Shown: positions 16,813 to 24,740 of the stretch, one piece after another
How the letters are laid out: each line of letters starts with the position of its first letter
Numbering within the stretch: the first letter of the stretch is position 1
Assembly: GCA_030446805.1 (NCBI GenBank)
Contig: JAUJMO010000002.1
Coordinates: 215,664 to 279,663, forward strand
Length of the DNA stretch: 64,000 nucleotides
Source of the DNA: Caulobacteraceae bacterium
Lineage (GTDB): Bacteria; Pseudomonadota; Alphaproteobacteria; Caulobacterales; Caulobacteraceae
Direction: 5' to 3'
Notes under the pieces: model-generated
Databases searched by the model: none
Told to the model about the DNA's origin: nothing
What the model saw: only the letters and a program-made list of their open reading frames with translations
Made by a program: the position numbers and the translations under genes

Positions 16813-17376
16813 CTGATCCAGATCGCGCTGCTGCGGGGCGTGATGCCCACCGGCAAGAACCGGGTGCCCATGGCGGAGTTGCGCGCCCTGTTGGGGGACC
16901 TGGGATTTGCCGGCGCGCGGACGCTGATCGCCAGCGGCAATGCGGTGTTCAGAAGTTCGGGACCGGTCGGGGCGGAGCTGGAGACCTTGCTGGAGCAGGA
17001 GATCGCGCGGCGGATTGGGCCGGAGCTGGACGTCATGGTCCGCGATCTGGCCGCCTGGGACGCCATGATGGCGGGGAACCCGTTTCCCGAGGATGCGGCG
17101 GAGCGGCCCAGCAAGCTGCTGGCGACGCTGCTGAAGCAGGCGCCCTGCGAGGCGGGCGCGCGGGCCTTTGAGGCGCTGGTGGAGCCGCCGGACAAGGTGC
17201 GGGTGGTGGGCGACACCGCCTGGATCGTGTTCAGCGGTCCGGACAGCCTGAGCAGGCTCACGCCCGCGGCCTACCGCCGGACCTTGGGCTGCAGCGGAAC
17301 GGGGCGGAACTGGAACACGGTGGTGCGGCTGCGGGCGCTGGCGGCCGAGGTGGGGGCGGCTGCGGGGCCGAACTGA
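16813..17376 (+). CDS. DUF1697 family protein with apparent CTG start
   Basis: A 187-residue DUF1697 protein. The family begins with a short strand ending in ALLRG, then GKN and PM. Here IQIALLRGVMPTGKNRVPMA is present, followed by LGFAGARTLIASGNAVF. No ATG, GTG or TTG lies before this conserved block; the first canonical start (GTG at 16840) would delete the ALLRG strand. A CTG at 16813 has an ideal GGAGGAAG ribosome-binding site five bases upstream, so I take it as the start. The previous gene's TGA is in frame just above, which limits the alternatives. Function of the family is unknown. Confidence 0.75.
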   Translation: MIQIALLRGVMPTGKNRVPMAELRALLGDLGFAGARTLIASGNAVFRSSGPVGAELETLLEQEIARRIGPELDVMVRDLAAWDAMMAGNPFPEDAAERPSKLLATLLKQAPCEAGARAFEALVEPPDKVRVVGDTAWIVFSGPDSLSRLTPAAYRRTLGCSGTGRNWNTVVRLRALAAEVGAAAGPN

Positions 17377-17485
17377 GGACCGGCTCGAACCCCCTCGGGT
17401 GGGCGCTTCGCCTCCAGGAACGCTGTGGCTGTAGGGTCACAGCCCGCCTTGCCCGGACGGGGCGGCCAGCCTACCTCAACGGCAA

Positions 17486-18388
17486 ATGGCCAAAGACCTT
17501 TACCAGGAGCTCGGCGTGTCCCGGACGGCGGACGCGGAGACGATCCGGAGCGCTTACCGCAAGCTCGCCAAGGATCTGCATCCGGACCGCAACCCGGGCG
17601 ACACCAAGTCCGAAGATCGCTTCAAGTCGATCAACGCCGCATTCGACGTCCTGGGCGACGCGGAGAAGCGCGAGAAATACGACCGCGGCGAGATCGACTC
17701 CGACGGACGCGAGACCGGCTTCGGCCGCGGCGGCTTCGGCGGCTCCCCCAACGGAGCGGGCGCGCGCTACGAAGGTGCGGACTTCGACGACATCCTGAGC
17801 CAGATGTTCGGCGGGGGCGGGCCCTTCGGGGCCATGGGTGGAAGCGCCCGCGGCGCGGCGCGGGGCGCCGACGTTCGCGCGCGGCTCGAAATCGACCTCG
17901 AAGAGGCGATCCTGGGCGGCAAGAAGCGGATCGCATTCTCCGACGGCCGTACGGTGGAGGTCGCCATCCCGCCCGCGGCCGCGGACGGCCAGACTCTTCG
18001 GCTGAAGGGACAGGGCGCTCCCGGTCGGGGCGGGGCTTCCGGCGACGCCATGATCGAGCTGGCGATCCGGCCGCACCCCGTGTTCCGGCGCGAAGGCGCG
18101 GACCTGCAGATGGACCTCCCGGTCTCCGTGCCGGATGCGGTGCTGGGCGCCAAGATCGAAGCGCCCACTCCCGAGGGTCCCGTGACCCTCACCGTGCCCA
18201 AGGGCTCCAACACCGGCAAGACGCTGCGCCTCAAGGGCCGGGGCGCCGCGGACGGTGACACGGGTCGGCGGGGCGACCTGTTCGTGCGCTTGGCCGTCAC
18301 CTTGCCCGAGGCTCCGGATCCTGAGTTGGAGGCCTTCGCCGAGCGCTGGCGACGCGAACGGCCCTATCAGCCCCGCAGGGCCGGATGA
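17486..18388 (+). CDS. DnaJ-class co-chaperone without zinc finger (CbpA-like)
   Basis: A 300-residue type II J-protein. The J domain occupies residues 1-68 (DLYQELGVSRTADAETIRSAYRKLAKDLHPDRNPG) with the HPD triad. A Gly/Phe-rich linker follows (about 80-130), then the C-terminal substrate-binding domains (DVRARLEIDLEEAILGG; VPDAVLGAKIEAPTPEGPVTLTVPKGSNTGKTLRLKGRG). The CxxCxGxG zinc centre of DnaJ is absent, so it is CbpA or DjlA-like in class. It would stimulate DnaK. It stands alone, about 220 bp upstream of the PepSY operon. Confidence 0.88.
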   Translation: MAKDLYQELGVSRTADAETIRSAYRKLAKDLHPDRNPGDTKSEDRFKSINAAFDVLGDAEKREKYDRGEIDSDGRETGFGRGGFGGSPNGAGARYEGADFDDILSQMFGGGGPFGAMGGSARGAARGADVRARLEIDLEEAILGGKKRIAFSDGRTVEVAIPPAAADGQTLRLKGQGAPGRGGASGDAMIELAIRPHPVFRREGADLQMDLPVSVPDAVLGAKIEAPTPEGPVTLTVPKGSNTGKTLRLKGRGAADGDTGRRGDLFVRLAVTLPEAPDPELEAFAERWRRERPYQPRRAG

Positions 18389-18570
18389 GGGGCGAGGGTT
18401 GGCGACCGCCGCTCGCGGTCGCCCCGCCGCTCCCCCCCCGACACGGTCACCCCGCGGAGTCGCGCGGCGGGCTGAGCTGGGGGAGATCGCGGATGACGGT
18501 TTGTGCGCCTTCAAATGCGGTGATCCCTCCGGCGGGGTGCGCCGGCGCAACCCTATGCGTGAATCCCGCA

Positions 18571-18586
18571 TTCAGGCCGGGTTCAG
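18571..18586. promoter_or_regulatory. Direct repeat TTCAG-N6-TTCAG, probable response-regulator box
   Basis: Two TTCAG half-sites with an 11-bp period lie 25-40 bp upstream of the PepSY gene start. OmpR/PhoP-family regulators bind such tandem half-sites one helical turn apart. The operon downstream encodes exactly such a regulator, so autoregulation is a natural inference. No other copy was looked for systematically. Confidence 0.45.
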
Positions 18587-18610
18587 TTGTTTCGGCATAG
18601 CTTCGACCCC

Positions 18611-18961
18611 ATGCGAAGGCTCGCAGTCACCATCGCGCTTCTGACCGCCTTGCCGGCTTCGGCTTCGGCGTTCCCAAGCCTGTTCCCCGTCCAACTGGGC
18701 CAGCCCAGTTCGCTCGGCGCGGGTTACCGCGCGCAGCAGGACGAGGCGCGCGACGCCGTGCGCCGGGGCCGGCAGGTGCCTCTCGGCCGCGTGTTGGATC
18801 AGCTGCGCCGCCGCACGCCGGGGCGTCATCTCGACGTGGGCCAGGAACAGCAAGGCGATCGGGTCGTCTACCGCGTGCGCTGGGCGGCGTCCGATGGACG
18901 ACGCATCGACTACATCGTGGACGCCCAAACCGGCGCGGTCATCCGCGCAGATGGAGAATAG
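18611..18961 (+). CDS. Periplasmic PepSY domain protein
   Basis: A 116-residue exported protein: signal peptide MRRLAVTIALLTALPASASA, then one PepSY domain (DEARDAVRRGRQVPLGRVLDQ; YRVRWAASDGRRIDYIVDAQTG). It starts at this ATG rather than eight codons earlier because the signal is then complete. The stop is directly followed by the ATG of a response regulator gene, so it is the first gene of a PepSY-regulator-kinase operon. PepSY proteins in such operons may modulate the kinase sensor or a protease. Confidence 0.82.
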   Translation: MRRLAVTIALLTALPASASAFPSLFPVQLGQPSSLGAGYRAQQDEARDAVRRGRQVPLGRVLDQLRRRTPGRHLDVGQEQQGDRVVYRVRWAASDGRRIDYIVDAQTGAVIRADGE

Positions 18962-19645
18962 ATGCGCGTTCTGCTGGTCGAGGACGATCCGGATCTGTCG
19001 CGCCAGCTGAAAGCGTCGCTCGACGACGCCGGCTACGCCGTGGATCACGCGCCCGACGGCGAAGAAGCGCAGTTCCTGGGGGAGACGGAGCCCTACGACG
19101 CCATCATTTTGGACCTCGGGCTGCCCAAGGTGGACGGCGTCAGCGTTCTGGAGCGCTGGCGGCGCGACGGACGCACCACGCCGGTCCTGATCCTCACCGC
19201 CCGGGGCGCCTGGAGCGAGAAGGTGGCGGGGTTCGACGCCGGCGCGGACGACTACCTCACCAAGCCCTTCCACACCGAGGAGCTGCTGGCGCGTCTGCGC
19301 GCCCTCTTGCGCCGGGCGGCGGGCCAGGCCTCGCCAACGCTGACCTGCGGCGGCCTGCGTCTGGATCCGCGGTCTGCAAGGGCCTCCGTCAACGGCGAGC
19401 CCTTGCGGCTGACCTCGCTGGAGTACCGGCTGCTCCACTATCTCATGATGCAGCAGGGCCGTGTGATCAGCCGAACGGAGTTGGTCGAACACCTGTACGA
19501 CCAGGACTTCGACCGCGACAGCAACACGATCGAAGTGTTCGTGGGTCGCGTGCGCAAGAAGATCGGCGCTGACCGCATCGAGACGGTGCGCGGCCTGGGG
19601 TATCGTCTGGTCTGCCTGGAGGACGAGGCCGGCGCCGGGGCATGA
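18962..19645 (+). CDS. OmpR/PhoP family response regulator
   Basis: A 227-residue two-component regulator. The receiver domain spans 1-115 with acidic pair DD at 8-9, phosphoacceptor Asp51 in IILDLGLP, Thr in LTARG and Lys in TKPF. The winged-helix DNA-binding domain spans about 128-220 (LTSLEYRLLHYLMMQQGRVISR; DSNTIEVFVGRVRKKIG; VRGLGYRL). It starts immediately after the PepSY stop and overlaps the kinase start by ATGA, so all three are co-translated. It resembles QseB/PmrA/PhoP regulators; the signal cannot be read from sequence. Confidence 0.92.
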   Translation: MRVLLVEDDPDLSRQLKASLDDAGYAVDHAPDGEEAQFLGETEPYDAIILDLGLPKVDGVSVLERWRRDGRTTPVLILTARGAWSEKVAGFDAGADDYLTKPFHTEELLARLRALLRRAAGQASPTLTCGGLRLDPRSARASVNGEPLRLTSLEYRLLHYLMMQQGRVISRTELVEHLYDQDFDRDSNTIEVFVGRVRKKIGADRIETVRGLGYRLVCLEDEAGAGA

Positions 19646-21018
19646 GGCCGGGCTCGCTGGTTCGGCGGCTGGTCTGGCTGGCCGCCGGATGGATCCTCGC
19701 CGCCCTGCTGCTCACCGGCGTGGCGCTCAGCGCCTTCTTTCAGCAAGCCACGCTGCGCCAGTTCGACCGCGGCCTGGACGAGACGGTGACCGCCCTGCTG
19801 GCGGGCACCAACATCGATCCCGACGGCGCCCTGCTGCCTGCGGTGCTGGGCGACGCAGGGCATCAGCGCGCCTATTCAGGGCGCTATTATCAGATCGCGG
19901 AGGTCGCCCCGGACGGAACGGCGCCCACGCTTGCGCGGTCGAGGTCGCTCTGGGACGCGGAGCTCGTCCTTCCTCAGCCGGTGATCCGGCAGGCTCAGGC
20001 CGACCCAGGCGGCACGCTGTTTTTCGATCTTCGCGGCCCGGCGGAGGAGCGGCTTCGGGCGGCCGCCTTGCTGTCCCGGCTTCCCGGACGGGCGGCGCCC
20101 ATCCTGTTCGTGGCCGCGGAGGATCGCACGCCTCTCGACGCCGACGCGCTTCGCTTCGCGCTGACCACCGCCATAGCCCTGTTGCTGCTCGGCGGCGGGC
20201 TGGTGGTCGCGGTCTTCGTACAGGTCAGATTCGGGCTGCGACCCGTGTTCGACATCCGCCGCGAGATCGCGCGGGTGCGGCGCGGCAAGGCGCAACGTCT
20301 CACAGGAAGCTATCCGGAAGAGCTGGCCCCGCTGACCGGCGAGCTGAACGCGCTGCTCGACCACAACCAGGAGGTGGTGGAGCGGCAGCGCACCCACGTC
20401 GGCAACCTCGCCCATGCGTTGAAGACGCCCATCTCCGTCATGCTGGCCGAAGCGGGCGCCCATCCAGGGGACTTGGCGGACGTGGTCCATCGCCAGGCCA
20501 ACGCCATGCGCGACCATGTCGATCACCACCTTCGCCGAGCCCGAGCGGCCGCGCGGGCCCAGGGGCAGGGAGAGCGCACCGAGGTCGCGCCCGTCCTGGA
20601 GGAGCTCGTTCTCGCGCTGGAGCGCATCCATCAGGACAAGGGTGTGGAGATCGACTGGGACGCGCCCGACGGGCTCGCCTTTCTGGGCGAGCGCCAGGAC
20701 CTGCTGGAGGTGGTCGGCAATGTTCTGGAGAACGCTTGCAAATGGTGCCGCCGCAGAGTTCGAGCGCGAGCGTCGGTGGTCGACGACCATCCCGAGCGGC
20801 TTCGCGTGAGCATCGAGGATGACGGCCCGGGGCTCCCGCCGGAACGCCGCGCGGAGGTGATGCAGAGAGGCGCTCGCCTCGACGAGTCGGCGCCCGGTTC
20901 CGGATTGGGACTGTCGATCGTCGATGAGCTTGCGCGCGCCTACGGTGGCGACGTCCGGCTCGACTCAGCCGCTCTGGGTGGATTGAAGGTGGAGATCGTC
21001 CTTCCGCGCGCGGAATGA
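19642..21018 (+). CDS. Sensor histidine kinase (PhoQ-like H box)
   Basis: A 458-residue kinase with two membrane helices (about 8-35 and 172-198) around a periplasmic sensor of about 135 residues, then a HAMP-like region (RFGLRPVFDIRREIARVRRG). The H box HVGNLAHALKTPISV carries the PhoQ-type HxLKTP form. The ATPase domain has N box VLENACKWC, G1 DDGPGLP and G2 GSGLGLSIVDEL. Its start overlaps the regulator stop. It should phosphorylate the adjacent regulator. The signal is unknown; PhoQ-like kinases often sense cations, peptides or pH. Confidence 0.9.
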   Translation: MRPGSLVRRLVWLAAGWILAALLLTGVALSAFFQQATLRQFDRGLDETVTALLAGTNIDPDGALLPAVLGDAGHQRAYSGRYYQIAEVAPDGTAPTLARSRSLWDAELVLPQPVIRQAQADPGGTLFFDLRGPAEERLRAAALLSRLPGRAAPILFVAAEDRTPLDADALRFALTTAIALLLLGGGLVVAVFVQVRFGLRPVFDIRREIARVRRGKAQRLTGSYPEELAPLTGELNALLDHNQEVVERQRTHVGNLAHALKTPISVMLAEAGAHPGDLADVVHRQANAMRDHVDHHLRRARAAARAQGQGERTEVAPVLEELVLALERIHQDKGVEIDWDAPDGLAFLGERQDLLEVVGNVLENACKWCRRRVRARASVVDDHPERLRVSIEDDGPGLPPERRAEVMQRGARLDESAPGSGLGLSIVDELARAYGGDVRLDSAALGGLKVEIVLPRAE

Positions 21019-21165
21019 GACTAAACTTCGTTCACGATGTCCGGCTATCTCTCCGGAACTGACGCTTTGCTGTTGGCATCAGCCTCGAACCTGTATAGGG
21101 ACGCGTCCCAAGCGGAAGGAGGCCGCAATTGTGCACGCGGGCTCCAGCGAGGATTGAAGACCACC

Positions 21166-21582
21166 ATGGACGACAGGTCGGAAGTGATCGAAATGACGGC
21201 GGACATCGTCTCCGCCTTTGTCAGCAACAACTCAGTGCCGGCGACCGAACTGCCCGCGCTCATCCAGAGCGTGCACCGCGCGCTGTCGGGAGTGACCACC
21301 GCTCCGGAAGTGGTCGAAAGCGCTCCGCGCGAGCCTGCCGTGCCGGTGAAGAAGTCCGTCCACCCGGATTTCATCGTTTGCCTGGAGGACGGCCGCAAGT
21401 TCAAGTCGCTCAAGCGGCACCTGCGGACCCGGTACAACATGAGCCCTGAGGAATACCGCTCCAAGTGGAGCCTACCCAAGGACTATCCGATGGTGGCGCC
21501 CAACTACGCCAAGGCGCGCTCGGATCTGGCCAAGCAGATGGGACTCGGCCAAGGCGGCCGCGCGGCCCGCGCTCCGCGCTAA
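21166..21582 (+). CDS. mucR: MucR/Ros family zinc-finger transcriptional regulator
   Basis: A 138-residue regulator of the alphaproteobacterial Ros/MucR family, which binds AT-rich targets and controls exopolysaccharide, motility and cell-cycle genes. The core is unmistakable: [20 protein letters not shown], then [20 protein letters not shown] and [19 protein letters not shown]. The family's reduced finger (a single visible Cys with the His ligands) is present. The N-terminal helical region [19 protein letters not shown] is also family-like. I chose the ATG of [13 protein letters not shown], which has a GAGG ribosome-binding site; the longer open frame is non-coding in character. It converges on a TonB receptor gene. 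Confidence 0.92.
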   Translation: MDDRSEVIEMTADIVSAFVSNNSVPATELPALIQSVHRALSGVTTAPEVVESAPREPAVPVKKSVHPDFIVCLEDGRKFKSLKRHLRTRYNMSPEEYRSKWSLPKDYPMVAPNYAKARSDLAKQMGLGQGGRAARAPR

Positions 21583-21602
21583 AGGCGAAACGAGCCGGGA
21601 GA

Positions 21603-21636
21603 TCGGAGCGGCGTGCGGGTTCGCGCGCCGCTCCGA
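21603..21636. terminator. Bidirectional hairpin between convergent mucR and receptor genes
   Basis: An 11-bp perfect stem TCGGAGCGGCG / CGCCGCTCCGA with a 12-nt loop fills the gap between two convergent genes. No T-run follows on either strand, so it is a terminator candidate by position and stability, not a canonical intrinsic terminator. Confidence 0.5.
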
Positions 21637-21657
21637 GTCTGCCTGCATCATCCGGCG

Positions 21658-23658
21658 TCAGTAGCTCAGCCTGAGACCGGCCCTCAGGACCCGCGGGGCG
21701 GAGAACTGCTCCACCCCATTTCCCGTCTCGCCCGTTTCCACTTCGGCGTCCAACAGGTTCTCGGCGCCGATGTAGGCTGATGCGCCTCGCCGGACCGCCA
21801 GTTCCAGGCGGGCGTCGACCTGCAAGGCGGCGCCCAGCCTGCGGCTGTTCAGGTCGTCTTCGAAGCGCGCCGACTCCCAGCGCAGGTCGGCGCGGGCGGT
21901 CCAGTTGGGGGCCGGGCGCCAGGCCCCACCGCCGGTGATGGTCCAGATCGGCGCCTGGGCGGGGCGCTTGCCCGTCAGCTGCGGCGCCAAACTCCCGCCG
22001 TCCAGTCGCGCGTCCGTGGCGGAGAGGGCGGCACGTAGGCTGAAAAGCTCGCCGAATTCCCGTTCGGCCTCGGCCTCAAGCCCGACGGCCTGGACGACGC
22101 CGGCGTTGCGCCGCTCCCGCAACACGCCGCCGGCCGGAACGAAGCCGGCCCGGGGGAAGGTCCCGGGCCCGAAGCCCACCGTCACATTGGCGATCGCCTG
22201 CTCCAGCTGGTTGAAGAACACTCCGGCGCTCCACCGGAACGTGGCCCCGGATCCCTGCACGCCCGCTTCGACGCCGTACAGCCGCTCGGGCTCCAGTCCC
22301 GGATTGGCCTCGGTCAGGTCGTTGCCGACGCGGAACGGGCGATGCAGCTCGTTCAGCGTCGCGGGGCGGAAGCCCGCATAGGCGGCGGCGCGCCCGAACA
22401 CGCCGCGCCCCAATGCCAAGCGCGCGCCCAGCCTGCCTGTTGGAACAAGGCCCTCCCGGTCCTCCGGCCGCGAGTCGAGGAGCACGGCCCCGCTGGTCCG
22501 GTCGATCTCCGTCCGGAGCCCCTCGGTGGCCGACCAGGCGTCCCCACGCACCCCGGCGGTGACCAGCCAAGGTCCGCCCGTCCAGGTCGCCTCGCCATAG
22601 GCGCCCACCACCGCTGTTTGTCCCCCGGCTCGCCGCAGTCGCGTGAAACCGCCGTTCTGAAAGCGGAAGAGCTCACGGACCTCGCCTTCGGTTCTCCGGG
22701 CGTCGAAGCCGATCTCCCATTCGACGTCGTCGCCTTGCCGGCGCAGCGCAGCGTTCAGCCCGTGCGCCGCCGCCGGTGTTTCGAACTGATCGTTGGCCGG
22801 GGTCGTCCTGCTGCGGTCCGAAGCCACCGCGACGGAGGTGTTGGCCAGGTCGCTCTCTCGCACCCAGCCCTGCAGGCGCCAGCCCAACTGCGAGGGGGAA
22901 GGCGCGCGCGCCAGGGTGGCGCTGGCGGAGCCGCCTCGGGCGCGGGACCCAGCCCCCGCCAAGCCCGCCCCGCGCGCCTCACTGTAGGCGTTCATTCGTA
23001 AGGAGATCAGCGCCGGGCCAAGATCGGCGGTGAGCCGCCCGGTCGCTGCGCCTGCCTCCAGGTCGGCCTTCGTGTCCGCCGCCCCGCGCTCCGCGCCTCG
23101 CACAGGGACATAGCCGCGGCTCTTTTCGCCCGCTGCGGCGACAAGGACGTGCGCGGCCCCCGTCCGGAAACTAGCGGCTCCGGCCGCGCGAGCTCCTCCG
23201 AGTTCGCCCAGGTGCAGGTCCGCCGCCCCGCCCTGACTGCGCTCGTCCAGCGCAACCACCCCCGTCAGCGCACCGGCCCCGTACGGCCCGGCTCCGGCCC
23301 CGCGAACAACGGCGGCGGCCTCGATCGTCTCGGGTGGCAGTTGGCTCCAGATCACCCAGCCGCCGAACGGGTCGTTCTGCGGAACGCCATCGAGCGTGAC
23401 CAGCGCCCGACCCGCGCCGGAAGGCGCGATTGCGCGCAGGGTCAAACCCTGGGTGGTCGGGTTCGCGGCGAGGCTGGACGTGCGCCGGAACAGCGACACG
23501 CCCGGCACCTGCTTGAGGGCCTCGTCCAGGCGGATCTGGCTCGTGTCTTCCGGCGCTACCCGCACCACTGAGAAGGCCGCCTCGCCCGCGCCGGCGCGCA
23601 GTCTGGCTGCGGTCACGATGACCTCTTGGACGGGCGGAGGAGGTTGGTCTGAGAACAT
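21658..23658 (-). CDS. TonB-dependent receptor (no visible signal peptide)
   Basis: A 666-residue outer-membrane receptor. It begins with a TonB-box-like VQEVIVTAARL, followed by a plug domain (LDEALKQVPGVSLFRRTSSLAANPTTQG; GAGRALVTLDGVPQNDPFGGW; VVRGAGAGPYGAGALTGVV) and a beta-barrel ending in LRAGLRLSY with a terminal aromatic. The start has only eight residues before the TonB box. A TGA lies 12 codons upstream in frame with no other start, so there is no signal peptide. Either the 5' end is mutated or the protein is not exported properly. The substrate is not evident; thiamine, cobalamin and metal-chelate receptors are all possible. Confidence 0.85.
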   Translation of the reverse strand: MFSDQPPPPVQEVIVTAARLRAGAGEAAFSVVRVAPEDTSQIRLDEALKQVPGVSLFRRTSSLAANPTTQGLTLRAIAPSGAGRALVTLDGVPQNDPFGGWVIWSQLPPETIEAAAVVRGAGAGPYGAGALTGVVALDERSQGGAADLHLGELGGARAAGAASFRTGAAHVLVAAAGEKSRGYVPVRGAERGAADTKADLEAGAATGRLTADLGPALISLRMNAYSEARGAGLAGAGSRARGGSASATLARAPSPSQLGWRLQGWVRESDLANTSVAVASDRSRTTPANDQFETPAAAHGLNAALRRQGDDVEWEIGFDARRTEGEVRELFRFQNGGFTRLRRAGGQTAVVGAYGEATWTGGPWLVTAGVRGDAWSATEGLRTEIDRTSGAVLLDSRPEDREGLVPTGRLGARLALGRGVFGRAAAYAGFRPATLNELHRPFRVGNDLTEANPGLEPERLYGVEAGVQGSGATFRWSAGVFFNQLEQAIANVTVGFGPGTFPRAGFVPAGGVLRERRNAGVVQAVGLEAEAEREFGELFSLRAALSATDARLDGGSLAPQLTGKRPAQAPIWTITGGGAWRPAPNWTARADLRWESARFEDDLNSRRLGAALQVDARLELAVRRGASAYIGAENLLDAEVETGETGNGVEQFSAPRVLRAGLRLSY

Positions 23659-23966
23659 GGCCCTTCGGGTGGCAGGGCGACCCCGAGTTGGTCAACGCCA
23701 TGCGGCGCCTCGCATCGAAAAAGAACGGGAGCACGGCTCGGGCGCCACGGAGCCCCGCCGAGCCTTCGGCCCGACCTCTGGCCCGCTCCGCCGCCGTGGG
23801 CCATCCGGACGTGAGATCATCCACCTCTCAGCCTGAAGGACCCATGTTGCCGAACCGTGGGCGATCGGAACAGGTCCAAGGGTGACGATCTTTGTGGTGG
23901 GTAGAAGGCGGGCGGCACAAACGCCGGGTGAGCGCGCCGACTTAGCTCAGCTTGAACAACCGCTGG
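23659..23966. other. Intergenic region (308 bp) between copB end and receptor start
   Basis: I see no credible gene here. Frames that are open lack starts, ribosome-binding sites and protein-like composition. Read on the minus strand there is a GGCTGAGAGGTGG stretch followed by GTCCGGATGG, faintly like parts of a TPP riboswitch, but the essential ACCTGATC segment and closing helix are missing. It should contain the promoter of the receptor gene. Confidence 0.6.
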
Positions 23967-24740
23967 CTAGAACCACACTCGCACGCCGGCTCGGAACGCG
24001 GTTTCCTCGGCGTCCTCTCCCCGGCGTTGGGCGATGGCGGAGGTCTCGCCGAGGAGCCGCTGGTAGGCGACTTCGGCATAGGGCGCGAACTTGCGGGTGA
24101 TCTCGTAGCGCACGCGGAGGGAGGCTTCCGCGGAGGACAATCCGGCGCCCACCCCGCGCTCTTCGACATCGCGGGCGAAGGCCTCCAGCTCGATCTCGGG
24201 CTCGATCACCAGGCGCTGGGTGAGCAGCAGATCGAGGCTCTGCTCGTAGCGAAAGCTGAGATCGCCCTCCTCGCTCAAAAAGGCGGCGGCGTCGGTCTCA
24301 AACTGGTAGGGGGCCAGCCCCTGGATTCCGGCCACGAGATAGGCCGTGCCGTCGGGTTCGAAGTCGTAGCGGATCCCCACCTGGGCGTCGAAAAAGGTGG
24401 ATACGTTGCGGCTGTAGAGCAGCTGGACTTCGGCCTCCTCGAGTTCGCCGTCCGCCGCTTCCCCCTCAGACTTCAGCCAGACCTTGTTGCGGTCCCCGCC
24501 GCGCCAGCCGTCGACGTCCCAGGTGAAGACCTCGTGGTCCGCACCGAAGCCCGCATCCACGTCGGCGCGGAGGAAGCTGAAGCTGCGCGTGTGCTCCATC
24601 ACGGCCTGGTCATGGGCCGCGTCCGCGCGGGTCGCCGGGCTGGCCGGCGTGGCGGGCGCCTGCACGGGCTGAGCCGCGGCGACCGCCGGGGCCCCGAGCG
24701 TCAACCCCAGCCCCAGGACGAGGGTCGCGGTCCGGCTCAC
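23967..24740 (-). CDS. copB: Copper resistance protein CopB (outer membrane)
   Basis: A 257-residue CopB/PcoB protein: signal VSRTATLVLGLGLTLGAPAVAAA, then an acidic linker, then a family-typical barrel. Diagnostic segments are DHEVFTWDVDGWRGGDRNKVW, AEVQLLYSRNVSTFFDAQVG, EFEAFARD-like (ELEAFARDVEE) and RYEITRKFAPYAEVAYQR, ending FRAGVRVWF. It is shorter at the N-terminus than some CopB proteins and lacks the Met/His-rich stretch, which here lies in CopA. The GTG start overlaps the copA stop as GTGA, so it is translationally coupled to copA. It probably sequesters or exports copper at the outer membrane. Confidence 0.9.
   Translation of the reverse strand: MSRTATLVLGLGLTLGAPAVAAAQPVQAPATPASPATRADAAHDQAVMEHTRSFSFLRADVDAGFGADHEVFTWDVDGWRGGDRNKVWLKSEGEAADGELEEAEVQLLYSRNVSTFFDAQVGIRYDFEPDGTAYLVAGIQGLAPYQFETDAAAFLSEEGDLSFRYEQSLDLLLTQRLVIEPEIELEAFARDVEERGVGAGLSSAEASLRVRYEITRKFAPYAEVAYQRLLGETSAIAQRRGEDAEETAFRAGVRVWF

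Noticed and set aside
23770-23860. Possible TPP riboswitch upstream of the receptor at 21658-23658 (GGCTGAGAGGTGG and GTCCGGATGG on the minus strand)
   Set aside because: The invariant ACCTGATC segment, the closing P1 helix and the correct spacing are missing; similarity is limited to two short words. A covariance-model search (Rfam TPP) would decide it.
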